NCBI GenBank assembly: GCA_009668225.1
Contig: WJYK01000005.1
Span: 1-64,000, forward strand
DNA from: Enterobacteriaceae bacterium RIT693
Lineage (GTDB): Bacteria; Pseudomonadota; Gammaproteobacteria; Enterobacterales; Enterobacteriaceae
Reading direction: 5' to 3'
Length of the DNA stretch: 64,000 nt
Of the stretch, positions 55,230 through 63,958 are shown in pieces; the first letter of the stretch is position 1; every line of letters begins with the position of its first letter. Position numbers and translations under genes: made by a program. The notes under the pieces are model-generated. The model did no database searches. It saw nothing but the letters and a program-made list of their open reading frames with translations, and was not told the DNA's origin.

Positions 55230-55584
55230 GAGCTATCTCCTGATCGATTTCCAGACGCTTAATCTGCATGCCGTCATCCGCCACGATGCGCAGGTTGCTG
55301 CCGCTGCAGTTTGGGCAGCACTTGACGCGTTGGGTTAGCAGGGTGACGAACCGCTGGCAGTCATGACACCAGCATTCGGCTTCCTGCTGGTGAATATGAA
55401 GTTCGCAGCCTTCCGCCAGCGTGCCGCGGCATACCAGGTCAAAGCAAAACTCCAGGGCGCTGGTTTCCACGCACGAGAAGGCGCCGACTTCCAGCCAGAC
55501 GCCGGTTACGCGGCGGGCGTTGTTCTGGCGGGCGTGGCTTTCGATAAGTTCGACTGCGCGCTGGCAAAGGGTGATTTCGTGCAT
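55222..55584 (-). CDS. hypA: Hydrogenase nickel insertion protein HypA
   Basis: The nickel-handling partner of HypB, 120 residues. The N-terminal MHEITL contains the nickel-binding His2, and zinc is held by the CWCHDC and CCPNCSG cysteine pairs. I start at [13 protein letters not shown], because His2 must follow the initiator and because CGGAGG lies 6 bases upstream. A longer frame by 12 codons is less likely. Confidence 0.96.
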   Translation of the reverse strand: MHEITLCQRAVELIESHARQNNARRVTGVWLEVGAFSCVETSALEFCFDLVCRGTLAEGCELHIHQQEAECWCHDCQRFVTLLTQRVKCCPNCSGSNLRIVADDGMQIKRLEIDQEIAHV

Positions 55585-55616
55585 GGGGCCTCCGGGGGTT
55601 AACTGGGGCAGGTAAT

Positions 55617-55631
55617 GCAAAGACGGTGCCA
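55617..55631 (-). promoter_or_regulatory. Sigma-54 promoter of hypABCDE-fhlA
   Basis: On the minus strand TGGCAC-N5-TTGC (GG at -24 and GC at -12), a perfect consensus, with a start predicted near 55605. It drives the hyp operon under FhlA control. Confidence 0.92.
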
Positions 55632-55643
55632 GGCTTTTTTTTT

Positions 55644-55741
55644 GCCCCTCACCCCGGCCCTCTCCCCGAAGGGGCGAGGGGGAGTTCTTTAAAGGAAAGG
55701 GAATGATTTATCCCCTCTCCCTCCCAGGGAGAGGGTGAGGG
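55644..55741. repeat. C-rich palindromic repeat, copy 5 (two units)
   Basis: Two hairpin units, CCCCTCACCCCGGCCCTC..GGGGCGAGGG and CCCTCTCCCTCCC..GGGAGAGGGTGAGGG, lie between the hypA sigma-54 promoter and the central activator site. They add spacing between the two divergent promoters. Confidence 0.82.
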
Positions 55742-55774
55742 TAAAAAAATCCCGTCACAAAAAGTCAAAGATGA

Positions 55775-55794
55775 CGAAATGACATGTCATTCGG
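55775..55794. promoter_or_regulatory. Probable FhlA upstream activating site for hyc and hyp
   Basis: The palindrome CGAAATGACATGTCATTCGG has the perfect core AATGACATGTCATT. It lies 66 bases upstream of the hycA -24 element and about 150 bases from the hypA promoter. AT-rich DNA in between could be bent by IHF. Identification rests on position and symmetry. Confidence 0.7.
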
Positions 55795-55850
55795 CACTAT
55801 CTTGACGTTGATTTAACAAAAAAGCATTTAAATACAGATAGTTAAAACTT

Positions 55851-55865
55851 TGGCACGAAATGTGC
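55851..55865 (+). promoter_or_regulatory. Sigma-54 promoter of hycABCDEFGHI
   Basis: TGGCAC-N5-GTGC with GG and GC separated correctly for sigma-54. The start is predicted near 55877, 26 bases before the hycA ATG. Confidence 0.92.
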
Positions 55866-55902
55866 CTTACGGAGGGACAAGCACTAACAGAGTGAATAAA
55901 AC

Positions 55903-56358
55903 ATGAACATTTGGGAACTGAGCGAAAAAGCCGAGTATATCGCCGACAAGCACCAGCGCCTGCTTTCGCAGTGGCACCAGTACGGCAACACCTTGATTCA
56001 GGGGATCACCTTATCGAAAGCGAAGCTGCACCACGCCGTGGGCTGTAACCCGGACGAGAGTCTGCGTTTCTTTTTATTTGATCACTTCGTGATTCAGATA
56101 AACCTCGCCGAAGGCTTTAACAGCCACACCATCGAGTACGCCATTGAGCTGCGTGACGGTAGCGATAAGGTACTGATTGCAAAAGCAACAATTGATGATG
56201 ACGGGCGTATTGATAACGCCATCAGCAACCGCGACCGCGAGAAAGTACTCGATCACTACCTGGAGCTAATCCGCCCGGTCTACGACAGCCTTTATCTGGC
56301 CGTGCAGCAAAACACCCCGCTGTCCATGACGCTGCTTCAGCAGTCCACCGTGGCATGA
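55903..56358 (+). CDS. hycA: Formate hydrogenlyase regulator HycA
   Basis: A negative regulator that counteracts FhlA in E. coli. The 151-residue protein matches the HycA family from MNIWELSEKAEYIADKHQRL onward, and no DNA-binding motif is evident. It is the first gene of the operon and is followed by a possible FhlA site before hycB. Confidence 0.94.
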   Translation: MNIWELSEKAEYIADKHQRLLSQWHQYGNTLIQGITLSKAKLHHAVGCNPDESLRFFLFDHFVIQINLAEGFNSHTIEYAIELRDGSDKVLIAKATIDDDGRIDNAISNRDREKVLDHYLELIRPVYDSLYLAVQQNTPLSMTLLQQSTVA

Positions 56359-56409
56359 AGAGATCTGGGGTGTCGAGAACTGTCGAACCGGCAGCTTTTC
56401 GGCATGTTT

Positions 56410-56425
56410 TCGTCAAAAATGACGA
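56410..56425. promoter_or_regulatory. Possible second FhlA site between hycA and hycB
   Basis: TCGTCAAAAATGACGA, a 6-bp inverted repeat with a 4-base spacer, plus TGTCG repeats at 56371 and 56381. E. coli has an FhlA-binding region in the same hycA-hycB gap. Confidence 0.55.
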
Positions 56426-56446
56426 TCGTCACCTGAGGAAGAGCTG

Positions 56447-57052
56447 GTGAACCGTTTTGTAATCGCTGACTCAAAATTGTGTATGGGCTGCCATACCTGC
56501 GAAGCGGCCTGCGCCGAGACGCACCGTCTGCATGGTCTGCAGTCCCTGCCGCGCCTGAAAGTCATGCGCAACCTGAATGAATCCGCGCCGCAGATGTGCC
56601 ACCACTGCGAAGACGCGCCCTGCGCCGGGGTTTGCCCGGTTAACGCTATTACCCGCGTGGACGGGGCCGTACAGCTGAATGAAAGCCTGTGCGTAAGCTG
56701 CAAACTGTGCGGCATCGCCTGCCCGTTCGGCGCCATTGAATTTTCCGGTAGCCGTCCGCTGCATATTCCCGCCAACGTTAATAGCCCGAAAGCGCCGCCT
56801 GCACCTCCGGCACCGGCTCGCGTTAGCCCGCTGCTCGACTGGGTTCCCGGCGTTCGCGCTATCGCGGTGAAATGCGATCTGTGCAGCTTTGATGAAAGCG
56901 GCCCGGCCTGCGTTCGCACCTGCCCGACCAAGGCGTTGCGGCTTATCGACAACAAAGACATCGCCCAGACCAGCAAGCGTAAGCGCGAGCTGACGCTCGG
57001 TGCGACGCTCGGCGACCTGACCCTGTTTACCCAGCCAGAGGCGAGAAAATGA
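56447..57052 (+). CDS. hycB: Hydrogenase 3 iron-sulfur subunit HycB
   Basis: A polyferredoxin of 201 residues that passes electrons from formate dehydrogenase H to hydrogenase 3. Four 4Fe-4S cysteine groups are visible: CMGCHTCEAAC, CHHCEDAPCAGVCP, CVSCKLCGIACP, and CDLC with CVRTCP. GTG is the start codon, after GAGGAAGAGCTG. It overlaps hycC by four bases. Confidence 0.97.
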   Translation: MNRFVIADSKLCMGCHTCEAACAETHRLHGLQSLPRLKVMRNLNESAPQMCHHCEDAPCAGVCPVNAITRVDGAVQLNESLCVSCKLCGIACPFGAIEFSGSRPLHIPANVNSPKAPPAPPAPARVSPLLDWVPGVRAIAVKCDLCSFDESGPACVRTCPTKALRLIDNKDIAQTSKRKRELTLGATLGDLTLFTQPEARK

Positions 57053-58857
57053 ATGCTTTTCTACTGATTCACTGGGCGCTTTTGGGGTTTGTCGTTAGCG
57101 CCGTGTTAGCCGGAGTTTTGGCATTTTCTAAGCCGCTGAGCGGCTTTTTCGCCGGCGTTGGCGGCGCAATCAGCTCCGTGCTTTTGCTTGTCGCGGGCGT
57201 TCAGGCGCTGCTGGGCTTCAGCGGCGACGCGCAAATCTGGCGCTGGCATTTTCAGCTCAACGCTTTTAACGGCGTCTGGCTGGTCACCGTGGCGCTCAGC
57301 GGCCTGTTTATCTCCCTGTTTAACTGTTCCTGGCACCGCCACCCTGCGATAAAAGCCAACGGCCTGCTGATTAACTTAATTCTCGCGGCAAGCGTTGCGG
57401 CGCTGGTTGCCGACAACTTTGTCACCCTGGTGGCGATGGCGGAAATCATCTCTCTGGCAGGTTACTTCCTGACCGGATGCCAGAAATCCGGGCAGCTGTG
57501 GTTTGTGCTTGGCCGGCTTGGTACGGTGCTACTGGTGATAGCCTGCTGGCTGCTGTGGCAGCGCTACGGCACGCTGGGTTACGGTGAGCTGCGTCCTCTT
57601 ATTGCCGGTGCGCCGCTGCCGACATCGGTGCTGATCCTCGCGCTGCTCGGCTTTGGGCTGCTTGCCGGGATTATCCCGCTGCACGGCTGGGTGCCGCAGG
57701 CGCATGCGAATGCCTCTGCTCCGGCAGCCGCGCTGTTCTCCGCCGTGATATTGAAGATTGGCCTTTACGGCATCATGTGCTTCTCGCTTATCAGCAACGT
57801 GTTGCCGCTGTGGTGGGGCGTGTTGGTGGTGGTGGTCGGCATGATCACCGCGTTTATCGGCGGGCTTTACGCGCTGATGGAGCACAACATCAACCGCCTG
57901 CTGGCTTATCACTCCCTTGAAAACATCGGCATTATTTTGCTGGGCCTGGGCTGCGGCCTGATCGGTATCGCGCTGAATGAGCCGGTGCTGGTGGCGCTAG
58001 GCATGACCGGCGGCCTTTATCACCTGTTCAACCACAGCCTGTTTAAAACCACGCTGTTCCTCGGGGCTGGCGCGGTTTGGTTCCGTACCGGACACCGTGA
58101 CATCGAGAAACTGGGCGGGATCGGTAAACGCATGCCGGTTATCTCGCTGGCGATGCTGGTCGGGCTGATGGCGATGGCCGCGTTGCCGCCGCTGAACGGC
58201 TTTGCCGGGGAATGGGTTATCTATCAGTCATTCTTCCGTCTCGGCAGCCTGCCGCTGTTTGTCGGCCGCTTTATCGGGCCGCTGCTGGCCGTTGGGCTGG
58301 CGATTACCGGCGCGCTGGCGGTGATGTGCATGGCGAAGGTTTATGGCGTCACCTTCCTGGGTGCGCCGCGCACCAAAGAAGCAGAAAACGCCACCTCTGC
58401 GCCGTGGCTGATGAACGTGAGCGTGGCGTTACTGGCCGCGTGCTGCGTTGTGGCCGGTGTGGCTTCGCCGTGGCTGCTGCCTTTGCTTCAGCACGCCGTG
58501 CCGCTGCCGCTGCAAACGGCGCATACCGCTGTTTCTCAGCCGATGATGACGCTGCTGCTGGTCGCCTCTCCGCTGTTGCCGTTTATTTTGATGATCGTTT
58601 TCCGTGGCGACCGCCTGCCAAACCGCTCCCGCGGCTCGGCCTGGGTCTGCGGGTACGACCATGAACAGGCGATGGTGATCACCGCGACGGGCTTTGCCCA
58701 GCCGGTAAAAGCGGCGTTCGCGCCTTTGCTTAAGCTGCGCCACACCCTGAACCCAGGGAAATGGATGCCCGGCTGGCAGTGCGAGTGCCTGTCCGGCACG
58801 TTCCGCCGCCTGGCGATGGTTGAGCTGGTGGTCTTACTGGTGGCGATGGTTGCCTGA
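57049..58857 (+). CDS. hycC: Hydrogenase 3 membrane subunit HycC
   Basis: A large inner-membrane subunit of 602 residues with about 14-16 hydrophobic helices, related to the complex I antiporter-like subunits. The segment GVLVVVVGMITAFIGGLYAL and lysine or histidine-containing helices of the family are visible (HSLENIGIILLGLG). It anchors the cytoplasmic hydrogenase with HycD. Confidence 0.96.
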   Translation: MNAFLLIHWALLGFVVSAVLAGVLAFSKPLSGFFAGVGGAISSVLLLVAGVQALLGFSGDAQIWRWHFQLNAFNGVWLVTVALSGLFISLFNCSWHRHPAIKANGLLINLILAASVAALVADNFVTLVAMAEIISLAGYFLTGCQKSGQLWFVLGRLGTVLLVIACWLLWQRYGTLGYGELRPLIAGAPLPTSVLILALLGFGLLAGIIPLHGWVPQAHANASAPAAALFSAVILKIGLYGIMCFSLISNVLPLWWGVLVVVVGMITAFIGGLYALMEHNINRLLAYHSLENIGIILLGLGCGLIGIALNEPVLVALGMTGGLYHLFNHSLFKTTLFLGAGAVWFRTGHRDIEKLGGIGKRMPVISLAMLVGLMAMAALPPLNGFAGEWVIYQSFFRLGSLPLFVGRFIGPLLAVGLAITGALAVMCMAKVYGVTFLGAPRTKEAENATSAPWLMNVSVALLAACCVVAGVASPWLLPLLQHAVPLPLQTAHTAVSQPMMTLLLVASPLLPFILMIVFRGDRLPNRSRGSAWVCGYDHEQAMVITATGFAQPVKAAFAPLLKLRHTLNPGKWMPGWQCECLSGTFRRLAMVELVVLLVAMVA

Positions 58858-58866
58858 GGAACTGAT

Positions 58867-59793
58867 ATGACTACGTTTTTATTTGCCCTGATCCAGGCGC
58901 TGGCGCTGTTTTTTGCCGCGCCGCTGCTGTCCGGCATTACCCGCGTGACGCGAGCCCGGCTGCATAACCGCCGTGGCCCCGGCGTGCTGCAGGAGTACCG
59001 GGATCTGTTCAAGCTGCTGGGTCGCCAGAGCGTGGCGCCCGCCGCATCCGGCTGGGTTTTCCGCCTGATGCCGTTCGTGATGGTTGGCGTGATGCTGACT
59101 ATCGCCACCGCGCTGCCGGTAGTGACGATTGCCTCGCCGCTGCCGTCATTAGGTGACCTGATCACCTTAATTTACCTGTTCGCCATCGCCCGCTTCTTCT
59201 TCGCCATCGCCGGGTTAGACACCGGTAGCCCGTTCACCGGGATTGGCGCGAGCCGCGAAGCGATGCTCGGCGTGCTGGTGGAGCCGATTCTGCTGCTCGG
59301 CCTGTGGGTGGCCGCTCAGGTTGCGGGCAGCACGCACATCAGCAATATCGCCGGGGCTATTCACGCCTGGCCGGTGGCGCAAAGCCTGACGCTGGGGCTG
59401 GCCTTCGTCGCCTGCGCTTTCGCGACCTTCATTGAAATGGGCAAGCTGCCGTTTGACCTCGCCGAAGCTGAACAGGAGCTGCAGGAAGGGCCACTGTCTG
59501 AATACAGCGGCGCGGGTTTTGCGGTGCTGAAGTGGGGTATTTCCCTCAAGCAGCTGGTTGTTCTGCAGATGTTTGTCGGCGTGTTCCTGCCGTGGGGGCA
59601 AATGAGCGCCTTTAGCTGGGGTGGACTTGTTCTCGCCGTGGCGCTGGCCGTCGTCAAGCTGGTGGCGGGCGTACTGATTATCGCGCTGTTTGAAAACAGC
59701 ATGGCGCGCCTGCGTTGGCTTGAAACCTCGCGCATTACCTGGGCCGGTTTTGGCTTTGCCTTTTTAGCCTTCGTCTCCTTGCTGGCGGCGTGA
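58867..59793 (+). CDS. hycD: Hydrogenase 3 membrane subunit HycD
   Basis: A 308-residue inner-membrane protein related to complex I subunit NuoH. The charged loop RLHNRRGPGVLQEYRDLFKLL (about residues 33-53) and the FDLAEAEQELQEGPLSEYSG loop, which contacts the hydrogenase, are conserved. It lies between hycC and hycE. Confidence 0.96.
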   Translation: MTTFLFALIQALALFFAAPLLSGITRVTRARLHNRRGPGVLQEYRDLFKLLGRQSVAPAASGWVFRLMPFVMVGVMLTIATALPVVTIASPLPSLGDLITLIYLFAIARFFFAIAGLDTGSPFTGIGASREAMLGVLVEPILLLGLWVAAQVAGSTHISNIAGAIHAWPVAQSLTLGLAFVACAFATFIEMGKLPFDLAEAEQELQEGPLSEYSGAGFAVLKWGISLKQLVVLQMFVGVFLPWGQMSAFSWGGLVLAVALAVVKLVAGVLIIALFENSMARLRWLETSRITWAGFGFAFLAFVSLLAA

Positions 59794-59810
59794 TTTAAGA
59801 GAATTTATCG

Positions 59811-61520
59811 ATGTCTGAAGAAAAAATTGGTCAACAGTATCTTGCCGCGCTGCATCAGCAATTCCCGAATGCCGTGCTCGACGAAGCCTGGCAGACGAAA
59901 GATCAAATCACCGTCACCGTGAAGCTCAACATGCTGCCGGACGTGGTGGAATGGCTTTACTACCAGCAGGGTGGCTGGCTTTCGGTGCTGTTTGGGAACG
60001 ATGAACGCCAGCTGTGCGGCAGCTATGCGGTGTATTACGTGCTGTCGATGGAAAGCGGCGTGAAGTGCTGGATCACCGTGCGTGTGGAAGTGGACGCCGA
60101 CAAACCGGAGTTCCCGTCCGTCACGCCTCGTGTGCCTGCCGCCGTTTGGGGCGAGCGCGAAGTCCGCGATATGTACGGCCTGCAGCCGGTTGGCCTGCCC
60201 GATGAACGCCGCCTGGTGCTGCCGGACGACTGGCCTGACGATCTCTATCCGCTGCGTAAAGACAGCATGGATTACCGCCAGCGCCCGGCGCCGACCACCG
60301 ACAAAGAGACCTACGAGTTCATTAACGAACTGGGGACGAAAAAGAACAACGTGGTGCCGATTGGCCCGCTGCACGTCACTTCTGACGAACCGGGCCACTT
60401 CCGCCTGTTCGTCGATGGCGAAAACATTATCGACGCCGATTATCGCCTGTTCTACGTCCACCGCGGCATGGAGAAGCTGGCGGAAACCCGCATGGGCTAC
60501 AACGAAGTCACCTTCCTGTCCGACCGCGTGTGCGGCATTTGCGGCTTCGCCCACAGCACCGCCTATACCACCTCGGTCGAAAACGCGATGGGGATTGTGG
60601 TCCCGGAGCGCGCGCAGATGATTCGCGCCATCCTTCTGGAGGTTGAGCGCCTGCACAGCCACCTGCTGAACCTCGGCCTGGCCTGTCACTTCGTGGGCTT
60701 CGACTCCGGCTTTATGCAGTTCTTCCGCGTGCGCGAAATGTCGATGAAGATGGCGGAGATCCTGACCGGGGCGCGTAAAACCTACGGCCTGAACCTGATC
60801 GGCGGCATCCGCCGTGACCTGCTGAAAGACGACATGATCCAGACCCGCCAGCTCGCCCAGCAGATGCGCCGGGAAGTGAAAGACCTGGTGGATATTCTGC
60901 TGAGCACGCCGAACATCGAGCAGCGCACCGTGGGCATTGGCCGCCTCGACCCGCAAATCGCCCGTGACTTCAGCAACGTCGGCCCAATGGTTCGTGCCAG
61001 TGGCCACGCCCGCGATACCCGCGCCGACCATCCGTTTGTGGGCTACGGCCTGCTGCCGATGGAAGTGCATAGCCTCGACGGCTGCGACGTGCTTTCCCGC
61101 CTGAAAGTGCGCATCAACGAAGTCTTCACCGCGCTAAACATGATTGATTTCGGGCTGGATAACCTGCCTGGCGGCCCGCTCGCCGTGGACGGTTTTACCT
61201 ACATTCCAAACCGCTTTGCGCTGGGCTTTTCGGAAGCGCCGCGCGGGGACGATATCCACTGGAGCATGACCGGCGACAACCAGAAGCTGTACCGCTGGCG
61301 CTGCCGGGCGGCGACCTACGCCAACTGGCCAACGCTGCGCTATATGCTGCGCGGCAACACGGTGTCGGACGCCCCGCTGATTATTGGCAGCCTTGATCCT
61401 TGCTACTCCTGCACCGACCGCATGACGGTGGTGGACGTACGTAAGAAGAAAAGCCAGGTAGTGCCCTACAAAGAGCTGGAGCGCTACAGCATTGAGCGCA
61501 CGAATTCGCCGCTGAAATGA
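59811..61520 (+). CDS. hycE: Hydrogenase 3 large (catalytic [NiFe]) subunit HycE
   Basis: The catalytic subunit that reduces protons to hydrogen. The 569-residue precursor has an N-terminal NuoC-like domain and then a NuoD-like domain. Active-site cysteines lie in DRVCGICGFAH and in DPCYSCTDR (Cys531 and Cys534). Arg537 is followed by exactly 32 residues, the length of the C-terminal peptide that HycI removes in E. coli. A palindromic repeat follows it, before hycF. Confidence 0.98.
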   Translation: MSEEKIGQQYLAALHQQFPNAVLDEAWQTKDQITVTVKLNMLPDVVEWLYYQQGGWLSVLFGNDERQLCGSYAVYYVLSMESGVKCWITVRVEVDADKPEFPSVTPRVPAAVWGEREVRDMYGLQPVGLPDERRLVLPDDWPDDLYPLRKDSMDYRQRPAPTTDKETYEFINELGTKKNNVVPIGPLHVTSDEPGHFRLFVDGENIIDADYRLFYVHRGMEKLAETRMGYNEVTFLSDRVCGICGFAHSTAYTTSVENAMGIVVPERAQMIRAILLEVERLHSHLLNLGLACHFVGFDSGFMQFFRVREMSMKMAEILTGARKTYGLNLIGGIRRDLLKDDMIQTRQLAQQMRREVKDLVDILLSTPNIEQRTVGIGRLDPQIARDFSNVGPMVRASGHARDTRADHPFVGYGLLPMEVHSLDGCDVLSRLKVRINEVFTALNMIDFGLDNLPGGPLAVDGFTYIPNRFALGFSEAPRGDDIHWSMTGDNQKLYRWRCRAATYANWPTLRYMLRGNTVSDAPLIIGSLDPCYSCTDRMTVVDVRKKKSQVVPYKELERYSIERTNSPLK

Positions 61521-61543
61521 TTTTGATGCCTGGTATGTGACTG

Positions 61544-61592
61544 CCCCTCACCCCGGCCCTCTCCCTGGAAGGGAGAGGGTTAGGGTGAGGGG
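61544..61592. repeat. C-rich palindromic repeat, copy 6
   Basis: CCCCTCACCCCGGCCCTCTCCCT, loop, GGGAGAGGGTTAGGGTGAGGGG arms, forming a stem of more than 20 bases inside the hyc operon between hycE and hycF. Confidence 0.82.
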
Positions 61593-61624
61593 TTGTTCTA
61601 AGACCAGGCAAACAAGGAAAACGC

Positions 61625-62167
61625 ATGTTTAACTTCATCAAAAAAGCCATCAAGGGCGGCGTGGCAACCGAGTCTTACCCGCTCCAGCCCATCGCCGTGG
61701 ACCCTAACTTTCGCGGCAAGCCCGAGCACAACCCGCAGCAATGCATCGGCTGTGCCGCCTGTGTTAACGCCTGCCCGTCCAATGCGCTGAGCGTTGAGAC
61801 TGACCTGGCCGCCGGGCAGCTGCAGTGGAGCTTCAATCTCGGGCGCTGCATCTTTTGTGGGCGCTGCGAAGAGGTTTGCCCGACTGCCGCCATCAAGCTT
61901 TCGCAGCAGTACGAGCTGGCGGTGTGGAATAAAGCCGACTTCCTGCAGCAGGCCAGCTTCCCGCTGTGCAACTGCCGCGAGTGTGGCCGCCCGTTCGCCG
62001 TGCAAAAAGAGATCGACTACGCCATTGCGCTGCTTGAGCACAACGGCGATTCCCGCGCGGAAAGCCGCCGTGGGGCATTTGAAACCTGCCCGGACTGTAA
62101 GCGCCAGCAAAGCCTGGTGTCGTCCGACCGGATCGACTTTAGCCGTCAGATGAGAGAGGCCAGCTAA
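61625..62167 (+). CDS. hycF: Hydrogenase 3 ferredoxin-type subunit HycF
   Basis: A 180-residue protein with two 4Fe-4S motifs, [12 protein letters not shown] (about residues 40-51) and [12 protein letters not shown] (about 75-86). Extra cysteines near the C-terminus (CNCREC and CPDC) are also seen in E. coli HycF. It carries electrons between HycB and HycG. Its stop overlaps the hycG start (TAATG). Confidence 0.97.
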   Translation: MFNFIKKAIKGGVATESYPLQPIAVDPNFRGKPEHNPQQCIGCAACVNACPSNALSVETDLAAGQLQWSFNLGRCIFCGRCEEVCPTAAIKLSQQYELAVWNKADFLQQASFPLCNCRECGRPFAVQKEIDYAIALLEHNGDSRAESRRGAFETCPDCKRQQSLVSSDRIDFSRQMREAS

Positions 62168-62931
62168 TGAGTAACCTACTGGGGCCGCGCGACCACAACG
62201 GCATTCCGGTGCCGATGACGGTGGACGAATCTATCGCCAGCATGAAGGCGTCGCTGCTGAAAAACATCAAACGCTCCGCCTACGTTTACCGCGTGGACTG
62301 TGGGGGCTGTAACGGCTGTGAAATCGAGATTTTCGCTACGCTTTCACCGCTGTTCGACGCAGAACGCTTTGGCATTAAAGTTGTTCCGTCCCCCCGCCAT
62401 GCCGATATTTTGCTGTTTACCGGCGCGGTAACCCGCGCGATGCGCTCTCCGGCACTGCGTGCCTGGGAATCGGCTCCCGATCCTAAAATCTGCATCTCTT
62501 ACGGTGCCTGCGGCAATAGCGGCGGGATTTTCCACGATCTTTACTGCGTCTGGGGCGGTACCGACAAAATCGTGCCGGTCGACGTTTACATCCCCGGCTG
62601 CCCGCCAACGCCTGCCGCCACGCTGTACGGCTTCGCGATGGCGCTTGGCCTGCTGGAACAAAAGATCCACGCCCGTCCGGCAAGCGAGCTGGACGTAGAA
62701 CCGGCAAAAATCCTGCATCCGGATATGGTGCAGCCGCTGCGCGTGCGCATTGACCGCGCCGCTCGTCGCCTGGCGGGCTACCGCTATGGACGCCAGATCG
62801 CCGACAGCTACATGACTAACCTGACGGCGGGAAGCGACGCCGTTCAGCAGTGGCTGAGCGCGGAAAACGATCCGCGCCTGACGGAAATCGTCACTAATCT
62901 TGAGCATCTGGTCCATCAGGAGCGCGTGTAA
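62167..62931 (+). CDS. hycG: Hydrogenase 3 small subunit HycG
   Basis: The electron-transfer subunit next to HycE, 254 residues, related to complex I NuoB. It has [13 protein letters not shown] (about residues 41-53), later cysteines in [10 protein letters not shown], and [10 protein letters not shown] for the 4Fe-4S cluster. It overlaps hycF and hycH at single bases. Confidence 0.97.
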   Translation: MSNLLGPRDHNGIPVPMTVDESIASMKASLLKNIKRSAYVYRVDCGGCNGCEIEIFATLSPLFDAERFGIKVVPSPRHADILLFTGAVTRAMRSPALRAWESAPDPKICISYGACGNSGGIFHDLYCVWGGTDKIVPVDVYIPGCPPTPAATLYGFAMALGLLEQKIHARPASELDVEPAKILHPDMVQPLRVRIDRAARRLAGYRYGRQIADSYMTNLTAGSDAVQQWLSAENDPRLTEIVTNLEHLVHQERV

Positions 62932-63341
62932 TGAGCGAGTCGGTGGTGTTCTGTCAGCTCAGCCGCAAGTTTGTCGACGAAAACGACAATACCCCGGCTG
63001 ACGCCCAGCAGGTGGTCTACTACAGCCTGGCGATTGGCCACCATCTGGGGGTGATCGACTGCCTGAAAGAGAGCCTGGTTTGCCCGCTTGAAGCTTATCA
63101 GGCGTGGATAGCTACGCTTGAGGCCGACGGCGAGGCCCGGCGCAAAATGAACGGCGTGCCGCGCTACGGTGAAATCGTTATCGACCAGAACCACGTGGTG
63201 ATGCTGGCCCGCGCGTTTGATGCGGCAAAGCCAACACAAACGGCTGAACAGCAGGGCTGGAGCCAGGCGCTGCTCGATATGCTTCAGGCCATTCAACAGG
63301 AACCCGCCATCTACCTGATGGTAAGGAGACGCTATGACTAA
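62931..63341 (+). CDS. hycH: Formate hydrogenlyase maturation protein HycH
   Basis: A 136-residue accessory protein needed for maturation of HycE in E. coli. Its exact chemistry is not established. It matches the family across its length, for example YYSLAIGHHLGVIDCL. Its start overlaps the hycG stop (TAATG), and hycI starts within its last codons. Confidence 0.94.
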   Translation: MSESVVFCQLSRKFVDENDNTPADAQQVVYYSLAIGHHLGVIDCLKESLVCPLEAYQAWIATLEADGEARRKMNGVPRYGEIVIDQNHVVMLARAFDAAKPTQTAEQQGWSQALLDMLQAIQQEPAIYLMVRRRYD

Positions 63342-63813
63342 GGTGCTGCTTTGCGTAGGCAATAGCATGATGGGTGACGACGGCGCAGGCCCGCTGCTGG
63401 CCGAAAAATGCCAGGCCTCCCCGCAGGGCGACTGGGTCGTTATCGACGGCGGCAGCGCGCCTGAAAACGACGTCGTCGCTATCCGCGAGCTGCACCCGGA
63501 ACTGCTGCTGATTGTGGATGCCACCGACATGATGCTCAATCCCGGCGAGATTCGCGTCATCGACCCGGACGACATCGCCGAGATGTTTATGATGACCACC
63601 CATAACATGCCGCTCAACTATCTTATCGATCAGCTTAAAGAAGATGTCGGTGAAGTGGTGTTCCTCGGTATTCAGCCGGATATCGTCGGCTTTTACTACC
63701 CGATGACGGAGGTGGTAAAAGCGGCGGTGGAGCAGGTTTACCAGCGGCTGGCGACGTGGTCCGGTTACGGTGGGTATGCCCAGTTGACGGCGGAAGAAAC
63801 AGAAGGCCTGTAA
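63334..63813 (+). CDS. hycI: Hydrogenase 3 maturation endopeptidase HycI
   Basis: Cuts the C-terminal peptide from HycE after nickel insertion. The 159-residue aspartyl-type protease has the nickel-sensing glutamate or aspartate region GNSMMGDDGAGP (about residues 8-19), the IVDATDMM aspartate (about residue 62) and the THNMPL histidine (about 90). The ATG follows TAAGGAGACGCT inside hycH. Confidence 0.96.
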   Translation: MTKVLLCVGNSMMGDDGAGPLLAEKCQASPQGDWVVIDGGSAPENDVVAIRELHPELLLIVDATDMMLNPGEIRVIDPDDIAEMFMMTTHNMPLNYLIDQLKEDVGEVVFLGIQPDIVGFYYPMTEVVKAAVEQVYQRLATWSGYGGYAQLTAEETEGL

Positions 63814-63815
63814 GT

Positions 63816-63848
63816 CACTAATGACATCGTCATTAGTGTCGATGTCAT
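63816..63848. promoter_or_regulatory. Overlapping palindromes after hycI
   Basis: CACTAATGAC, ATC, GTCATTAGTG (63816-63838) is a perfect 10-bp dyad directly after the hycI stop. A second dyad, ATGACATCG / CGATGTCAT (63821-63848), overlaps it. They may be a terminator-like hairpin, an FhlA site for hydN, or both. Confidence 0.6.
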
Positions 63849-63903
63849 CTTCTTTTATTGATTCTTTCAATTCAATGCATTGAAATTATTGGTTTTTAAT
63901 TTT

Positions 63904-63918
63904 TGGCACGGTTTGTGA
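63904..63918 (+). promoter_or_regulatory. Probable sigma-54 promoter of hydN
   Basis: TGGCAC with GGTTT and then GTGA, where the consensus wants TTGC, so the -12 half is imperfect. The position, about 41 bases before the hydN start, fits the formate regulon. Confidence 0.55.
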
Positions 63919-63958
63919 ATAAGCCTTCGCGATAACACACTTATTGCAGGAGTTTATG

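Noticed and set aside
59805-61070. 421-codon minus-strand frame opposite hycE
   Set aside because: The antisense of a well-conserved hydrogenase gene, with biased composition and no recognisable domain.
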